Shown piece after piece: positions 1-6,701 of a stretch of DNA of 14,724 nt. Each line of letters begins with the position of its first letter. The first letter of the stretch is position 1. Under the pieces are notes generated by a model. The model ran no database searches. It had not been told where the DNA came from and saw nothing but the letters and a program-made list of their open reading frames with translations. The translations under genes and the position numbers were made by a program. The DNA comes from JBARCX01 sp049794535 (GTDB lineage: Bacteria > Pseudomonadota > Gammaproteobacteria > Xanthomonadales > Rhodanobacteraceae), in assembly GCA_049794535.1 (NCBI GenBank), contig JBARCX010000290.1:1-14724 (forward strand), in the 5' to 3' direction.

Positions 1-100
1 GTCATCACTCGATCATGTATCGACATACATTCACTCGTTCTTCCTTGCCCTGCAGGCACACAGACTCCGGCGCGGGCTACGCAGAGACCGTGAGAAGGCT

Positions 101-949
101 CTAGTTGGCTTTCAGCCGTGTGACGCGAAATTGCTGCACGCGACGGTCGTCAGCCTGGGTGACGTGGAACAGGAAATCACCGATGGCGACTTCCTCGCCT
201 GCTTCGGGCAAGTGGCCGAACTCGGCCGTTGCCATGCCGCCGACGGTGTCGAATTCCTCGTCGGAGAAATTAGCACCAGCCTCTTCGTTGAAGTCAGCGA
301 TGGGGGTGAGTGCGTTGAGCAGCCACTCGCCTTCCGACTGTTCGTGCATCAGCGCGGGTTCTTCGTCGTCATCGTGTTCGTCGTCGATTTCGCCGACGAT
401 CTGTTCCAGCACGTCTTCGATGGTGATGAGGCCGGCGACACCGCCGTATTCGTCCACCACCAGCGCCATGTGATTGCGACTGCGGCGGAACTCGGCCAGC
501 AGCACGTTCAGTCGCATCGACTCGGGGATCAGCACCGCGGGACGGAGAATCGCCTGGATGTCGAAGCCTGCCGCGTTGCCGAAAAACTTCAGCAAATCTT
601 TGGCAAGCACGACACCGAGGATGTCGTCCTTGTCTTCGCCATGTACGGGGAAGCGCGAATGGCCAGATTCGACCACGGCGGCAAGAATGTCGTCGAGTGG
701 TGCATCGACGTCGATCATCACGATCTGCACGCGCGGGATCATGACGTCGTCCACGCTCAGCTCGGTGACCTTGAGTGCGCCCTCCAGCATGGGCAGCGTG
801 TCGGCGCTCAGTAGGCCGTTGGCCTGGGCGGCCCGCAGCTCGTCAATCAATTCCGCGCGATTGCGTGGTTCGCTAGAAAACAGATGGCCCAGTCTGTCCC
901 ACCATTTGCGGTGGGCCGGGCCATTGGTACTGCCAGGGTCGTCGTTCAT
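101..949 (-). CDS. corC: CorC/YbeX-type CBS-domain protein (Mg/Co efflux associated)
   Basis: 282-residue soluble protein of the HlyC/CorC family, close to the usual length of E. coli YbeX/CorC (about 290). It has two CBS motifs, at about residues 66-125 and 130-190 (second one with VVDEYGG at 164-170 and GLITIEDVLEQIVGEI at 173-188). A short acidic stretch (EIDDEHDDDEE, 187-197) follows, then a C-terminal CorC/HlyC transporter-associated domain at about 205-280 that ends in the typical FRVTRLK. No transmembrane segment is visible, so this is the soluble CorC type and not the membrane-bound YfjD/CorB type. CBS domains of this family bind adenine nucleotides. The family is linked to magnesium and cobalt tolerance, and YbeX also to ribosome maturation. 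The ATG at 947-949 follows a weak GAG-containing ribosome site. It is the last gene of the miaB-phoH-ybeY-corC run, 106 bases after ybeY, with a hairpin in the gap. The ion-transport role is known for the family and not shown here. Confidence 0.93.
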   Translation of the reverse strand: MNDDPGSTNGPAHRKWWDRLGHLFSSEPRNRAELIDELRAAQANGLLSADTLPMLEGALKVTELSVDDVMIPRVQIVMIDVDAPLDDILAAVVESGHSRFPVHGEDKDDILGVVLAKDLLKFFGNAAGFDIQAILRPAVLIPESMRLNVLLAEFRRSRNHMALVVDEYGGVAGLITIEDVLEQIVGEIDDEHDDDEEPALMHEQSEGEWLLNALTPIADFNEEAGANFSDEEFDTVGGMATAEFGHLPEAGEEVAIGDFLFHVTQADDRRVQQFRVTRLKAN

Positions 950-970
950 TACTCGTGTTGATGCTGCCCG

Positions 971-992
971 GACTCGGGCGGAAACCCGAGTC
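971..992 (-). other. Perfect 8-bp hairpin between ybeY and corC
   Basis: GACTCGGG (971-978) and CCCGAGTC (985-992) are exact inverted repeats around a 6-base loop. The stem could extend with CCG (968-970) against CGG past a two-base bulge. It lies 22 bases upstream of the corC start in the direction of transcription. No T-run follows on either strand, so it is not a classical intrinsic terminator. It could be an mRNA stability or processing element, or a small dispersed repeat. Function unknown. Confidence 0.55.
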
Positions 993-1055
993 TAGCGGAA
1001 AAACTGTGACGATTCAGGGCACAAGCGTCGTATTGCAACGAAATATTGCGCCAAA

Positions 1056-1517
1056 TCAGGCATAGGGATCGGCAATGCCCAGGCCGGCGAGGATGCGTGT
1101 CTCCAGCGCCTCCATCACGTTGGCATCGGCATCGTCGATATGGTCGTAGCCAAGCAGGTGCAGTACGCCGTGCACGGTGAGGTGCGCCCAATGGTCACGC
1201 TCGCGCTTGCCCTGTTCGGCGGCTTCGCGGGCGACGACCGGTGCGCAAATGGCCAGATCGCCGATCAGCGGCAGCTGTACGCCGGGCGGCAATTCGGCAG
1301 GGAAGGACAGCACGTTAGTGGCGTAGTCCTTGTGGCGGTAATCCCGATTGAGCGCGCGGCCTTCGTCCGATCCGACAATACGGATGGCCAGTTCGGCAGG
1401 CTTGCGGCGCTTCGCGCCATGCAGGGCAGCCTCGACCCATTGGTGAAAACTGGTCGAAGCCGGGATGCCGCGACGGGGTACCGCATAGCCGACCGACAGC
1501 GTGATCGGCGAGCTCAC
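1056..1517 (-). CDS. ybeY: Endoribonuclease YbeY (16S rRNA maturation)
   Basis: 153 residues, the normal length for YbeY, a single-domain zinc metalloprotein. The metal motif H-x3-H-x5-H is present as HGVLHLLGYDH, with H116, H120 and H126. The conserved LNRDYRHKDYATNVLSFP segment lies at 56-73. YbeY takes part in 16S rRNA 3'-end maturation and late 70S ribosome quality control, acting in the cytoplasm. The start is a GTG (1515-1517) that overlaps the phoH TGA in GTGA, a 4-base overlap typical of translational coupling. There is no strong ribosome site of its own, which fits coupling to phoH. Order phoH-ybeY-corC matches E. coli ybeZ-ybeY-ybeX. Confidence 0.96.
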   Translation of the reverse strand: MSSPITLSVGYAVPRRGIPASTSFHQWVEAALHGAKRRKPAELAIRIVGSDEGRALNRDYRHKDYATNVLSFPAELPPGVQLPLIGDLAICAPVVAREAAEQGKRERDHWAHLTVHGVLHLLGYDHIDDADANVMEALETRILAGLGIADPYA

Positions 1518-2497
1518 TTGGCGTTCTCGTCTTGCTGCTCGAACGCCTCGTAAGCACGTACGATTTTCGCCACTAGCGGATGGCGCACTACGTCGCGCGA
1601 GGTGAAGAAGGTGAAACTGATGCCGTCGACGCCGCGCAGCACTTCCACCGCATGACGTAGGCCAGAGCGGACGTTGCGCGGCAGATCGACCTGGGTGACA
1701 TCCCCGGTGATGACCGCTACCGAACCGAAGCCGATACGGGTCAGGAACATCTTCATCTGCTCGACAGTGGTGTTCTGCGCTTCGTCGAGGATCACGTAGG
1801 AGTCGTTCAAGGTGCGACCGCGCATATAAGCCAGCGGTGCGATCTCGATGACGTTGCGCTCGATGAGCTTGGCCACCTTTTCAAAGCCGAGCATTTCGTA
1901 CAGCGCGTCATACAGCGGGCGCAGGTACGGGTCGACCTTCTGGCTGAGATCGCCGGGCAGGAAGCCGAGCTTTTCGCCTGCTTCTACCGCTGGGCGCACC
2001 AAGAGCAGGCGCTGGACGCGATTTGCTTCCAGCGCTTCGACCGCGCTGGCGACCGCGAGATAGGTTTTGCCGGTACCGGCCGGGCCCACGCCAAAGCTGA
2101 TGTCATGGGTGGTGATGGCGTGCAGGTAGCGGGACTGGTTCGGGCCACGGCCCTTGATCGAGCCGCGCTTGACCTTGATCACCACCTCTTGCGCGCCTTC
2201 GGCGGCTTCGGCACTGATCGCGTCGATGCCGGACTCGGCCAGGTGCAGGTTGATCTTCGCACCGGTGAGCGACTCGCTGCCGGTGACCTCATACAGCGCA
2301 CGCAGCACTTTCTCGCCGGCACGCGTGGCTGCCTGCTCGCCAATCACTTCGAACAGGTTGCCGCGATGGTTGATCTCTACACCCAGGCGTAGCTCGATCT
2401 GGCGCAGGTGTTCATCGAACGGGCCGCACAGGTTGGAGAGGCGGGCGTTGTCTGCTGGGTCGAGCGCGAAGTCGCGTTGGTTTAGGCCGTTGGTCAT
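1514..2497 (-). CDS. phoH: PhoH-like ATPase (YbeZ)
   Basis: 327 residues from the chosen ATG. The PhoH P-loop ATPase domain fills the C-terminal two thirds: Walker A GPAGTGKT at 138-145, Walker B VILDEAQN at 235-242, and a conserved ITGDVTQVDLP segment at 263-273. The N-terminal part (about 20-110) is the KH-like/YbeZ portion, with DPADNARLSNLCGPFDEHL at 13-31. YbeZ interacts physically and genetically with YbeY and is thought to act as an RNA-linked NTPase in rRNA processing. The frame stays open a further 32 codons upstream to 2593, but that stretch is repeat-derived sequence with no family similarity, so the ATG at 2495-2497 was chosen. No good ribosome site precedes it; an AAGGAAG-like run lies about 30 bases upstream. 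The gene is second in the minus-strand cluster after miaB, 151 bases away. Symbol ybeZ is equally valid. Confidence 0.94.
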   Translation of the reverse strand: MTNGLNQRDFALDPADNARLSNLCGPFDEHLRQIELRLGVEINHRGNLFEVIGEQAATRAGEKVLRALYEVTGSESLTGAKINLHLAESGIDAISAEAAEGAQEVVIKVKRGSIKGRGPNQSRYLHAITTHDISFGVGPAGTGKTYLAVASAVEALEANRVQRLLLVRPAVEAGEKLGFLPGDLSQKVDPYLRPLYDALYEMLGFEKVAKLIERNVIEIAPLAYMRGRTLNDSYVILDEAQNTTVEQMKMFLTRIGFGSVAVITGDVTQVDLPRNVRSGLRHAVEVLRGVDGISFTFFTSRDVVRHPLVAKIVRAYEAFEQQDENAK

Positions 2498-2526
2498 GAA
2501 TGTATGCGGTGGTAGACGGTGAGTGT

Positions 2527-2647
2527 CCTTCTTCCTTTGGGAGAAGGCGTCGGTCCCAATGGTCGAAGTGCTGCGCAAGCCCGGAACCCTCACCCCAACC
2601 CCTCTCTCCCACAGGGACTACCTACGGGGCGCCGAGGGGAGAGGGGC
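2527..2647. repeat. Intergenic inverted-repeat element between miaB and phoH
   Basis: The 151-base gap between miaB and phoH contains two nested-style inverted repeats. One is CCTTCT (2527-2532) against AGAAGG (2542-2547). The other is a C/T-rich run at 2600-2610 facing a G/A-rich run at 2636-2647 (GGGGAGAGGGGC), with one dinucleotide bulge in the stem. Next to the second stem is CCCTCACCCCAACCCC (2588-2603). As general knowledge, the reverse-strand wording GGTTGGGGTGAGGG next to GGGAGAGGGG recurs in intergenic spaces of many high-GC proteobacteria, so this is probably a copy of a dispersed repeat. No T-run follows, so it is a poor intrinsic terminator. It may affect miaB mRNA stability or reading through to phoH. 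Confidence 0.55.
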
Positions 2648-2648
2648 T

Positions 2649-3992
2649 TTATGCGGCGACTTCATTGGTCAGCTGAATTCGGCCACGCAGCGAATTGCTC
2701 ATCGCTTCGGTGATGATCACATCGACGAACTGGCCGATGAGTCGTGTGTGGCCGGGGAAGTTCACATAGCGCATGTTTTCAGTACGACCGGCGAGTTCGT
2801 TCGAGTCCCTTGTGCTCGGCTTTTCCACCAGCACGCGTTGCACGGTGCCGATCATGGCTTCGTTGATGCGCTTGGCATTGGCATTGACGGTCGCCTGCAA
2901 GCGCCTCAGGCGTTCATGCTTCACCGCGGCCGGTGTTTCATCCGCGAGGTTGGCTGCCGGCGTGCCGGGGCGCGAGGAGAAGATGAAGGAGAAGCTTTGG
3001 TCGAAGCCGATGTCGTCGATCAGCTTCATGGTCTTTTCGAAATCCTCATCGGTCTCGCCGGGGAAGCCGACGATAAAGTCCGAAGAGACGCAGATGTCCG
3101 GACGCACCGCGCGTAGCTTGCGGATCTTCTGCTTGAACTCGATCGCCGTGTAGCCGCGCTTCATCGCGGCGAGGATGCGATCCGAGCCTGCTTGCACGGG
3201 CAGGTGCAGGTAGTTGGCCAGCTGCGGTACGTTGGCGTAGGCCTCGATCAGCGAGTCGGAAAACTCCAGCGGATGCGAGGTGGTGAAGCGGATGCGGCCG
3301 ATGCCATCGATCTGCGCAATGGCATGGATCAGCACGGCGAGATCCGCGATACCGCCATCGTGGGTCGGGCCACGATAAGCGTTGACGTTCTGGCCGAGCA
3401 GGTTCACTTCGCGCACGCCTTGAGCAGCAAGCTGGGCGACTTCGACGATCACATCATCAAACGGACGGCTGATTTCTTCGCCGCGGGTGTACGGCACCAC
3501 GCAGTATGAGCAGTATTTGGAGCAGCCTTCCATGATCGAGACGAAGGCGGTGGGGCCTTCGGCGCGCGGTTCGGGCAGGCGATCGAACTTCTCGATTTCC
3601 GGAAAGCTGATATCCACCTGCGGCTTGCCACTGGCGCGCTGCTTCTCGATCAACTCGGGCAGGCGATGCAGGGTCTGGGGGCCAAAAACCAAGTCGACAT
3701 AGGGCGCGCGCTTGACGATGGCCTCACCTTCTTGCGACGCCACGCATCCGCCCACACCGATCAGCACCGGCTTGCCGCCACGCTTATGCTCTTTCCAGCG
3801 ACCCAACTGGCTGAATACCTTTTCCTGCGCCTTTTCGCGAATCGAGCAGGTATTGATCAGGATCACGTCCGCTTCGGACTCGTCCTGGGTCAATTCCAGG
3901 CCGTGCGAGGCCTTGAGCACGTCAGCCATTTTGGCCGAGTCGTACTCGTTCATCTGGCAGCCGTGGGTCTTGATGAAAAGCTTGCCGCTCAT
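2649..3992 (-). CDS. miaB: tRNA-2-methylthio-N6-dimethylallyladenosine synthase MiaB
   Basis: 447 residues from the chosen ATG. Domain order is that of a methylthiotransferase. The N-terminal UPF0004 domain carries the auxiliary [4Fe-4S] cysteines C12 (KTHGCQMNEYDSAKM), C49 (INTCSIREKAQ) and C83 (GGCVASQEG). The radical SAM domain has the CxxxCxxC motif C157-C161-C164 (GCSKYCSYCVVPYTRG). A C-terminal TRAM-type RNA-binding domain covers roughly the last 65 residues, ending near LRGRIQL. MiaB converts i6A37 to ms2i6A37 in tRNAs that read UNN codons. The ATG at 3990-3992 gives MSGKLFIKTHGCQ, which lines up with E. coli MTKKLHIKTWGCQ. An ATG six codons upstream (4008-4010) is a fair alternative. 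The frame is open further, to 4190, but without family resemblance. First gene of the minus-strand cluster, divergent from the transglycosylase. Confidence 0.96.
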   Translation of the reverse strand: MSGKLFIKTHGCQMNEYDSAKMADVLKASHGLELTQDESEADVILINTCSIREKAQEKVFSQLGRWKEHKRGGKPVLIGVGGCVASQEGEAIVKRAPYVDLVFGPQTLHRLPELIEKQRASGKPQVDISFPEIEKFDRLPEPRAEGPTAFVSIMEGCSKYCSYCVVPYTRGEEISRPFDDVIVEVAQLAAQGVREVNLLGQNVNAYRGPTHDGGIADLAVLIHAIAQIDGIGRIRFTTSHPLEFSDSLIEAYANVPQLANYLHLPVQAGSDRILAAMKRGYTAIEFKQKIRKLRAVRPDICVSSDFIVGFPGETDEDFEKTMKLIDDIGFDQSFSFIFSSRPGTPAANLADETPAAVKHERLRRLQATVNANAKRINEAMIGTVQRVLVEKPSTRDSNELAGRTENMRYVNFPGHTRLIGQFVDVIITEAMSNSLRGRIQLTNEVAA

Positions 3993-4064
3993 GGTCTTGC
4001 GTACCGTCATTCGTAGGGTGGGCAGCATCTGCCGCCGAACCGAGCAGTTTACGCGCCTGGGAGG

Positions 4065-4092
4065 CCCCCTGCCAGCCGAACCGGCAAGGGGG
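4065..4092. other. Hairpin in the miaB/transglycosylase divergent gap
   Basis: CCCCCTGCC (4065-4073) pairs with GGCAAGGGGG (4083-4092) with one bulged base and a 9-base loop. It lies between two divergent genes: about 73 bases upstream of the miaB start and about 85 bases upstream of the transglycosylase start. Neither strand has a following T-run, so it is not a terminator; a 5'-leader structure for either gene is possible. The rest of the 184-base gap (3993-4176) shows no well-formed promoter that I can support. Confidence 0.4.
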
Positions 4093-4176
4093 ATCAAGCA
4101 CTTGCAGCGCGGCGTGGCGCACGGAATCGACGCTTCGTACTTGGCGCAGCAGCAGCGCAGGGGCACACTGCGCACC

Positions 4177-5271
4177 ATGTTTGCCGCCACACGCCATCGG
4201 GGAGGCGTGGATCTGTCAGCCGGGGCCTTCCCAATTCGTTCGATCCTGCCCTGGGTCGCGATGGCTTGCGCGTTGCTGGCGGGGCTGCTTGGGTGGTCGC
4301 CGGTACGAGCCGCCTCGCTCTATCGCTGCGTGGGCTCGCAGGGTGAAACGGTATTCGCCAGCCATACGGCGGGTTATCACGACTGCAAGCAGGAGGCTTC
4401 GCTGGCTAGCGCGCCACCGCGGCCCAGCGCGTTGTCGGCGCGAACGACGCTTTCCAGCGTACTGGGTTCAGTGGAAACCACCGCCCATCGTATCGAGCCG
4501 CCCGTGGTTTCGTTGGCATGGGTGCAGGGGTCGGTAGAAACCACGGCGCGACCGTTGGCCGCTGCGCCACTCCCGTCGGATAGTAAGCCGGGCCAGTGGA
4601 GCTATCAGGAGTCGCATGGTCCGCTGCAAGCGGCAGGCGCACAGGCGGATGCTTCTGAGCCGAATGGAAGTCGGGTACTGCGCGGTGCGGTGTATCGCGT
4701 GGTGCACACGGACGGCAGTGTGGAGTACACGAATGTGCCGCAAGGTGGTACGCGCAGTCGTGCGGTGACCATGCTCTTCAGTTATATCGCGGCATGCGTG
4801 GCGTGCGATCTGCACTCAACGATCAACTGGGGCACGGTGCCGCTTCATCTTGATGCGTATACCGACACCATTCGCGCAGCCAGCGCCGAGTACGGTGTGG
4901 ACGAGGCATTTCTACGCGCGATCATCCATGCCGAGAGCGCGTTCAATCCGCATGCGTTGTCGTTGAAGGGTGCGCAGGGGCTGATGCAGTTGATGCCTGG
5001 CACGGCCAATGACATGGGCGTACTGGATGCGTTCGATGCCGATGACAACATCCGAGGCGGTGCGCGTTACCTCGCACTGTTGCTGAAGAGCTTCAACGGC
5101 AATGAGCGATTGGCTGCGGCGGCGTACAACGCAGGGCCGGGGGCGGTGCAGCACTACAACGGCGTGCCGCCGTATGCCGAAACCCAGGTCTACGTGCAAC
5201 GCGTCGGTGAACTGCGTAAGCGCTATGGCCAGGCCATCCATCCGGTGCTGGCCGAGCGCGGGGCCGGCTGA
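4177..5271 (+). CDS. Secreted lytic transglycosylase (SLT domain, DUF4124-like N-terminus)
   Basis: 364 residues from the ATG at 4177. A hydrophobic segment at about 22-45 ending SPVRA|AS looks like a signal peptide cleaved near residue 46, so the protein should work in the periplasm or outer envelope. Two DUF4124-like stretches follow: SLYRCVGSQGETVF (47-60) and VYRVVHTDGSVEYTNVP (172-188). Between them is a low-complexity linker holding GSVETTA twice (97-103 and 118-124). The catalytic SLT domain (PF01464 type) spans about 228-350, with the likely catalytic glutamate E253 in HAES, then GAQGLMQLMPGTA (265-277) and AYNAGPG (316-322). Enzymes of this type cleave the MurNAc-GlcNAc bond to give 1,6-anhydro products. 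Cysteines C51, C70, C207 and C210 may form disulfides. The ribosome site is weak. Starts at GTG 4207 or ATG 4261 are possible; the latter would keep only a short signal peptide. Convergent with degS, 30 bases apart. Exact enzyme subfamily unassigned. Confidence 0.9.
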   Translation: MFAATRHRGGVDLSAGAFPIRSILPWVAMACALLAGLLGWSPVRAASLYRCVGSQGETVFASHTAGYHDCKQEASLASAPPRPSALSARTTLSSVLGSVETTAHRIEPPVVSLAWVQGSVETTARPLAAAPLPSDSKPGQWSYQESHGPLQAAGAQADASEPNGSRVLRGAVYRVVHTDGSVEYTNVPQGGTRSRAVTMLFSYIAACVACDLHSTINWGTVPLHLDAYTDTIRAASAEYGVDEAFLRAIIHAESAFNPHALSLKGAQGLMQLMPGTANDMGVLDAFDADDNIRGGARYLALLLKSFNGNERLAAAAYNAGPGAVQHYNGVPPYAETQVYVQRVGELRKRYGQAIHPVLAERGAG

Positions 5272-5301
5272 GGGGCAACGCAAAGCTGTGACGAGCGCGC
5301 T

Positions 5302-6504
5302 TTAGCTGTTGCCGTCGAGCGATGACGATGCGCTGGGTGGTGTGGATGGTCGTTGTGCGAGGGTTACATTCAGATGGAACGGGGTGCCGTTGCGCAGCCC
5401 TGACACCGTTACCGTGCTGCCAGGCTTGAGTGCCGCCTCGCGTCGGCGTAGGCCGGCTGGGTCGAGAATATCGGCGTTGCCGATTTGCAGCAGAATGTCG
5501 TGTACTTGGATGCCGGCCTGTGCCGCCGGTCCACCGGGATAAACATCTGTGACTTGGACGCCGCGTGCGGCTGCCGGCAAACCGCTATCGGCAGCCACGG
5601 GTACGAAGCCGTAATCGGCCCCCATCCAGCCACGTATCACGTGGCCAGTGGTAATCAGTTGTTGCAGCACATTGGTGGCGGTGTCCACCGGAATGGCAAA
5701 GCCGATACCTTCGGCGTCGGCAGCCTTGCCTATAAGCAAGGTGTTGATGCCAACCAGGTCGCCTGCCGTGTTGACCAACGCACCGCCGGAGTTGCCGAGG
5801 TTGATGGCGGCGTCGGTCTGGATGAAATCTTCCGAACTGGTGCTGCTTAGCTGGCGGCCAATCGCACTGATGATGCCCATCGTCACGGTCTGGTTGAGGC
5901 CGAGCGGATTGCCGATCGCCAGCACCACGTCGCCCACACGCAGTTTCTTCTGGTTGGCGAGATGGATCACCGGCAGACTGCTGGCGTCATTGATCTTCAG
6001 CACGGCCAGGTCGGTCTCTTCATCGGCGCCGATCACCGTGGCCTTGGCCACGCGGCCATCATACAAAAGCACCTGGATGTCATCGGCACTGGCGATGACA
6101 TGATTATTGGTGAGCACGTAACCTTCGGCGCTGACGATCACGCCTGAGCCCAGGCTTTGTTCGCGTCGTCGGACCGTGCCGGCTGGCGCGCCGCCGAACA
6201 AGCGTTGCAGCAACGGGTCGGTATACATGCGCACCGCCTGTTCGGTGACCACCTTGTTCGCATAAATGTTCACCACCGAGGGTGCAGCACGGGTTACCGC
6301 ATCGGCGTAGGACACGGGGGCGCTGGCAGTATCGGAGGCGCTAACTGTTGTGGCAGCACTGGTAGTCTGCTCATGACCGATGCCGAAGCGGGTGCGCAGG
6401 CGGTTACCGATGCTCGGCCAGAACAAGCTGATCACGAACGCCAATGCCAGCCCGAGCACAACAAAGCGGGCGATAAAGGCAAGCGTGCCGGCGGCATGTT
6501 TCAT
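5302..6504 (-). CDS. degS: DegS/AlgW-type membrane-anchored serine protease
   Basis: 400 residues. There is one N-terminal membrane segment (about 10-30) with no clear cleavage site, then a Do/HtrA trypsin-like domain, then one PDZ domain (about 290-385). The catalytic triad is intact: H135 in LTNNHVI, D165 in ETDLAVLKI and S239 in GNSGGALV. The loop AIGNPLGLNQTVTMGIISA (196-214) is typical of the family. One PDZ plus a membrane anchor points to DegS/AlgW and away from the two-PDZ DegP/DegQ/MucD type. These proteases sense misfolded outer-membrane proteins through the PDZ domain and make the first cut in the RseA/MucA anti-sigma factor, releasing the envelope-stress sigma factor. The C-terminal tail (385-400) is proline/serine rich. 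Divergent from petA across 197 bases; convergent with the transglycosylase. Assignment to DegS rests on architecture and on the nearby pet and ssp genes. Confidence 0.9.
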   Translation of the reverse strand: MKHAAGTLAFIARFVVLGLALAFVISLFWPSIGNRLRTRFGIGHEQTTSAATTVSASDTASAPVSYADAVTRAAPSVVNIYANKVVTEQAVRMYTDPLLQRLFGGAPAGTVRRREQSLGSGVIVSAEGYVLTNNHVIASADDIQVLLYDGRVAKATVIGADEETDLAVLKINDASSLPVIHLANQKKLRVGDVVLAIGNPLGLNQTVTMGIISAIGRQLSSTSSEDFIQTDAAINLGNSGGALVNTAGDLVGINTLLIGKAADAEGIGFAIPVDTATNVLQQLITTGHVIRGWMGADYGFVPVAADSGLPAAARGVQVTDVYPGGPAAQAGIQVHDILLQIGNADILDPAGLRRREAALKPGSTVTVSGLRNGTPFHLNVTLAQRPSTPPSASSSLDGNS

Positions 6505-6586
6505 GTCGTGCTGCGATCCGTGGCGAGGCGTGCGAAAGTGGTTAACAGGGTTGCGTTGGGCCGACGGTGGTCGCCTATGTAGTTTT

Positions 6587-6592
6587 ATTGTA
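6587..6592 (-). promoter_or_regulatory. Candidate -10 element for degS
   Basis: The reverse strand reads TACAAT here, five of six matches to TATAAT. It would start transcription about 75 bases upstream of the degS ATG. The expected -35 position (about 6609-6616) has no good match to TTGACA, but it falls inside the palindrome at 6604-6620. This would suit a promoter that depends on, or is blocked by, a bound regulator. Placement is inference from sequence only. Confidence 0.3.
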
Positions 6593-6603
6593 CGGGGCAG
6601 GGC

Positions 6604-6620
6604 CGTTAGTTACACTAACG
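6604..6620. promoter_or_regulatory. Perfect palindrome, candidate operator in the degS/petA divergent region
   Basis: CGTTAGT (6604-6610) and ACTAACG (6614-6620) are exact inverted repeats around TAC. A 7-base half-site with a 3-base centre is a common geometry for a dimeric repressor or activator site. It lies 82 bases upstream of the petA start codon and overlaps the expected -35 region of a degS promoter. A CAATTTTT run follows on the plus strand, but no plus-strand gene lies upstream, so a terminator is less likely. I do not recognise the regulator; it does not match the FNR/ANR consensus TTGAT-N4-ATCAA. Confidence 0.5.
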
Positions 6621-6637
6621 CAATTTTTGCGGCACCC

Positions 6638-6665
6638 TATATTTGCAGACACCTATATAAATAAA
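6638..6665 (+). promoter_or_regulatory. AT-rich candidate promoter core for petABC
   Basis: In otherwise GC-rich DNA this stretch contains TATATT (6638-6643) and overlapping TATATAA/TATAAA (6654-6661), each a plausible -10. They lie about 40-60 bases before the petA start codon. I could not find a -35 hexamer at 16-18 bases from either. TTGCGG at 6627-6632 is 21 bases before TATATA, which is longer than usual. The position and AT content support a pet operon promoter, but the exact hexamers are uncertain. Confidence 0.35.
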
Positions 6666-6701
6666 GTCTTCACCTCAATGGCGTAAGTACCGGAGAGCCT
6701 G

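Noticed and set aside
1..100. A possible start of the next minus-strand gene (lnt expected from gene order): ATG at 24-26 with AAGGAAG upstream at 40-46.
   Set aside because: Only eight codons are inside the window, spacing to the ribosome site is long (13 bases), and the residues carry no recognisable Lnt feature. Nothing else in these 100 bases can be supported.
131..814. Long plus-strand open frame opposite corC (227 codons).
   Set aside because: It is antisense to a clearly identified gene, has unusual His/Val/Asp-rich composition and no family pattern; a shadow frame of high-GC coding DNA.
2498..2593. 32-codon upstream extension of phoH.
   Set aside because: It is translated from the repeat-like intergenic element; PhoH family similarity starts at MTNGLNQRDF.
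3712..4176. N-terminal extension of the transglycosylase frame across the miaB 5' region.
   Set aside because: The added part is largely antisense to miaB, and the signal peptide begins only after 4177, so the extension would bury it.
3993..4190. Longer miaB start at 4188-4190.
   Set aside because: The extra residues are Cys/Arg/Pro-rich and unlike MiaB; the true family start KLFIKTHGCQ lies just after 3992. The six-codon extension to 4010 remains possible.
5272..5301. A possible terminator between the convergent transglycosylase and degS genes (AAAGC/GCTTT).
   Set aside because: The stem is only five pairs with a 12-base loop and no T-run; too weak to call.
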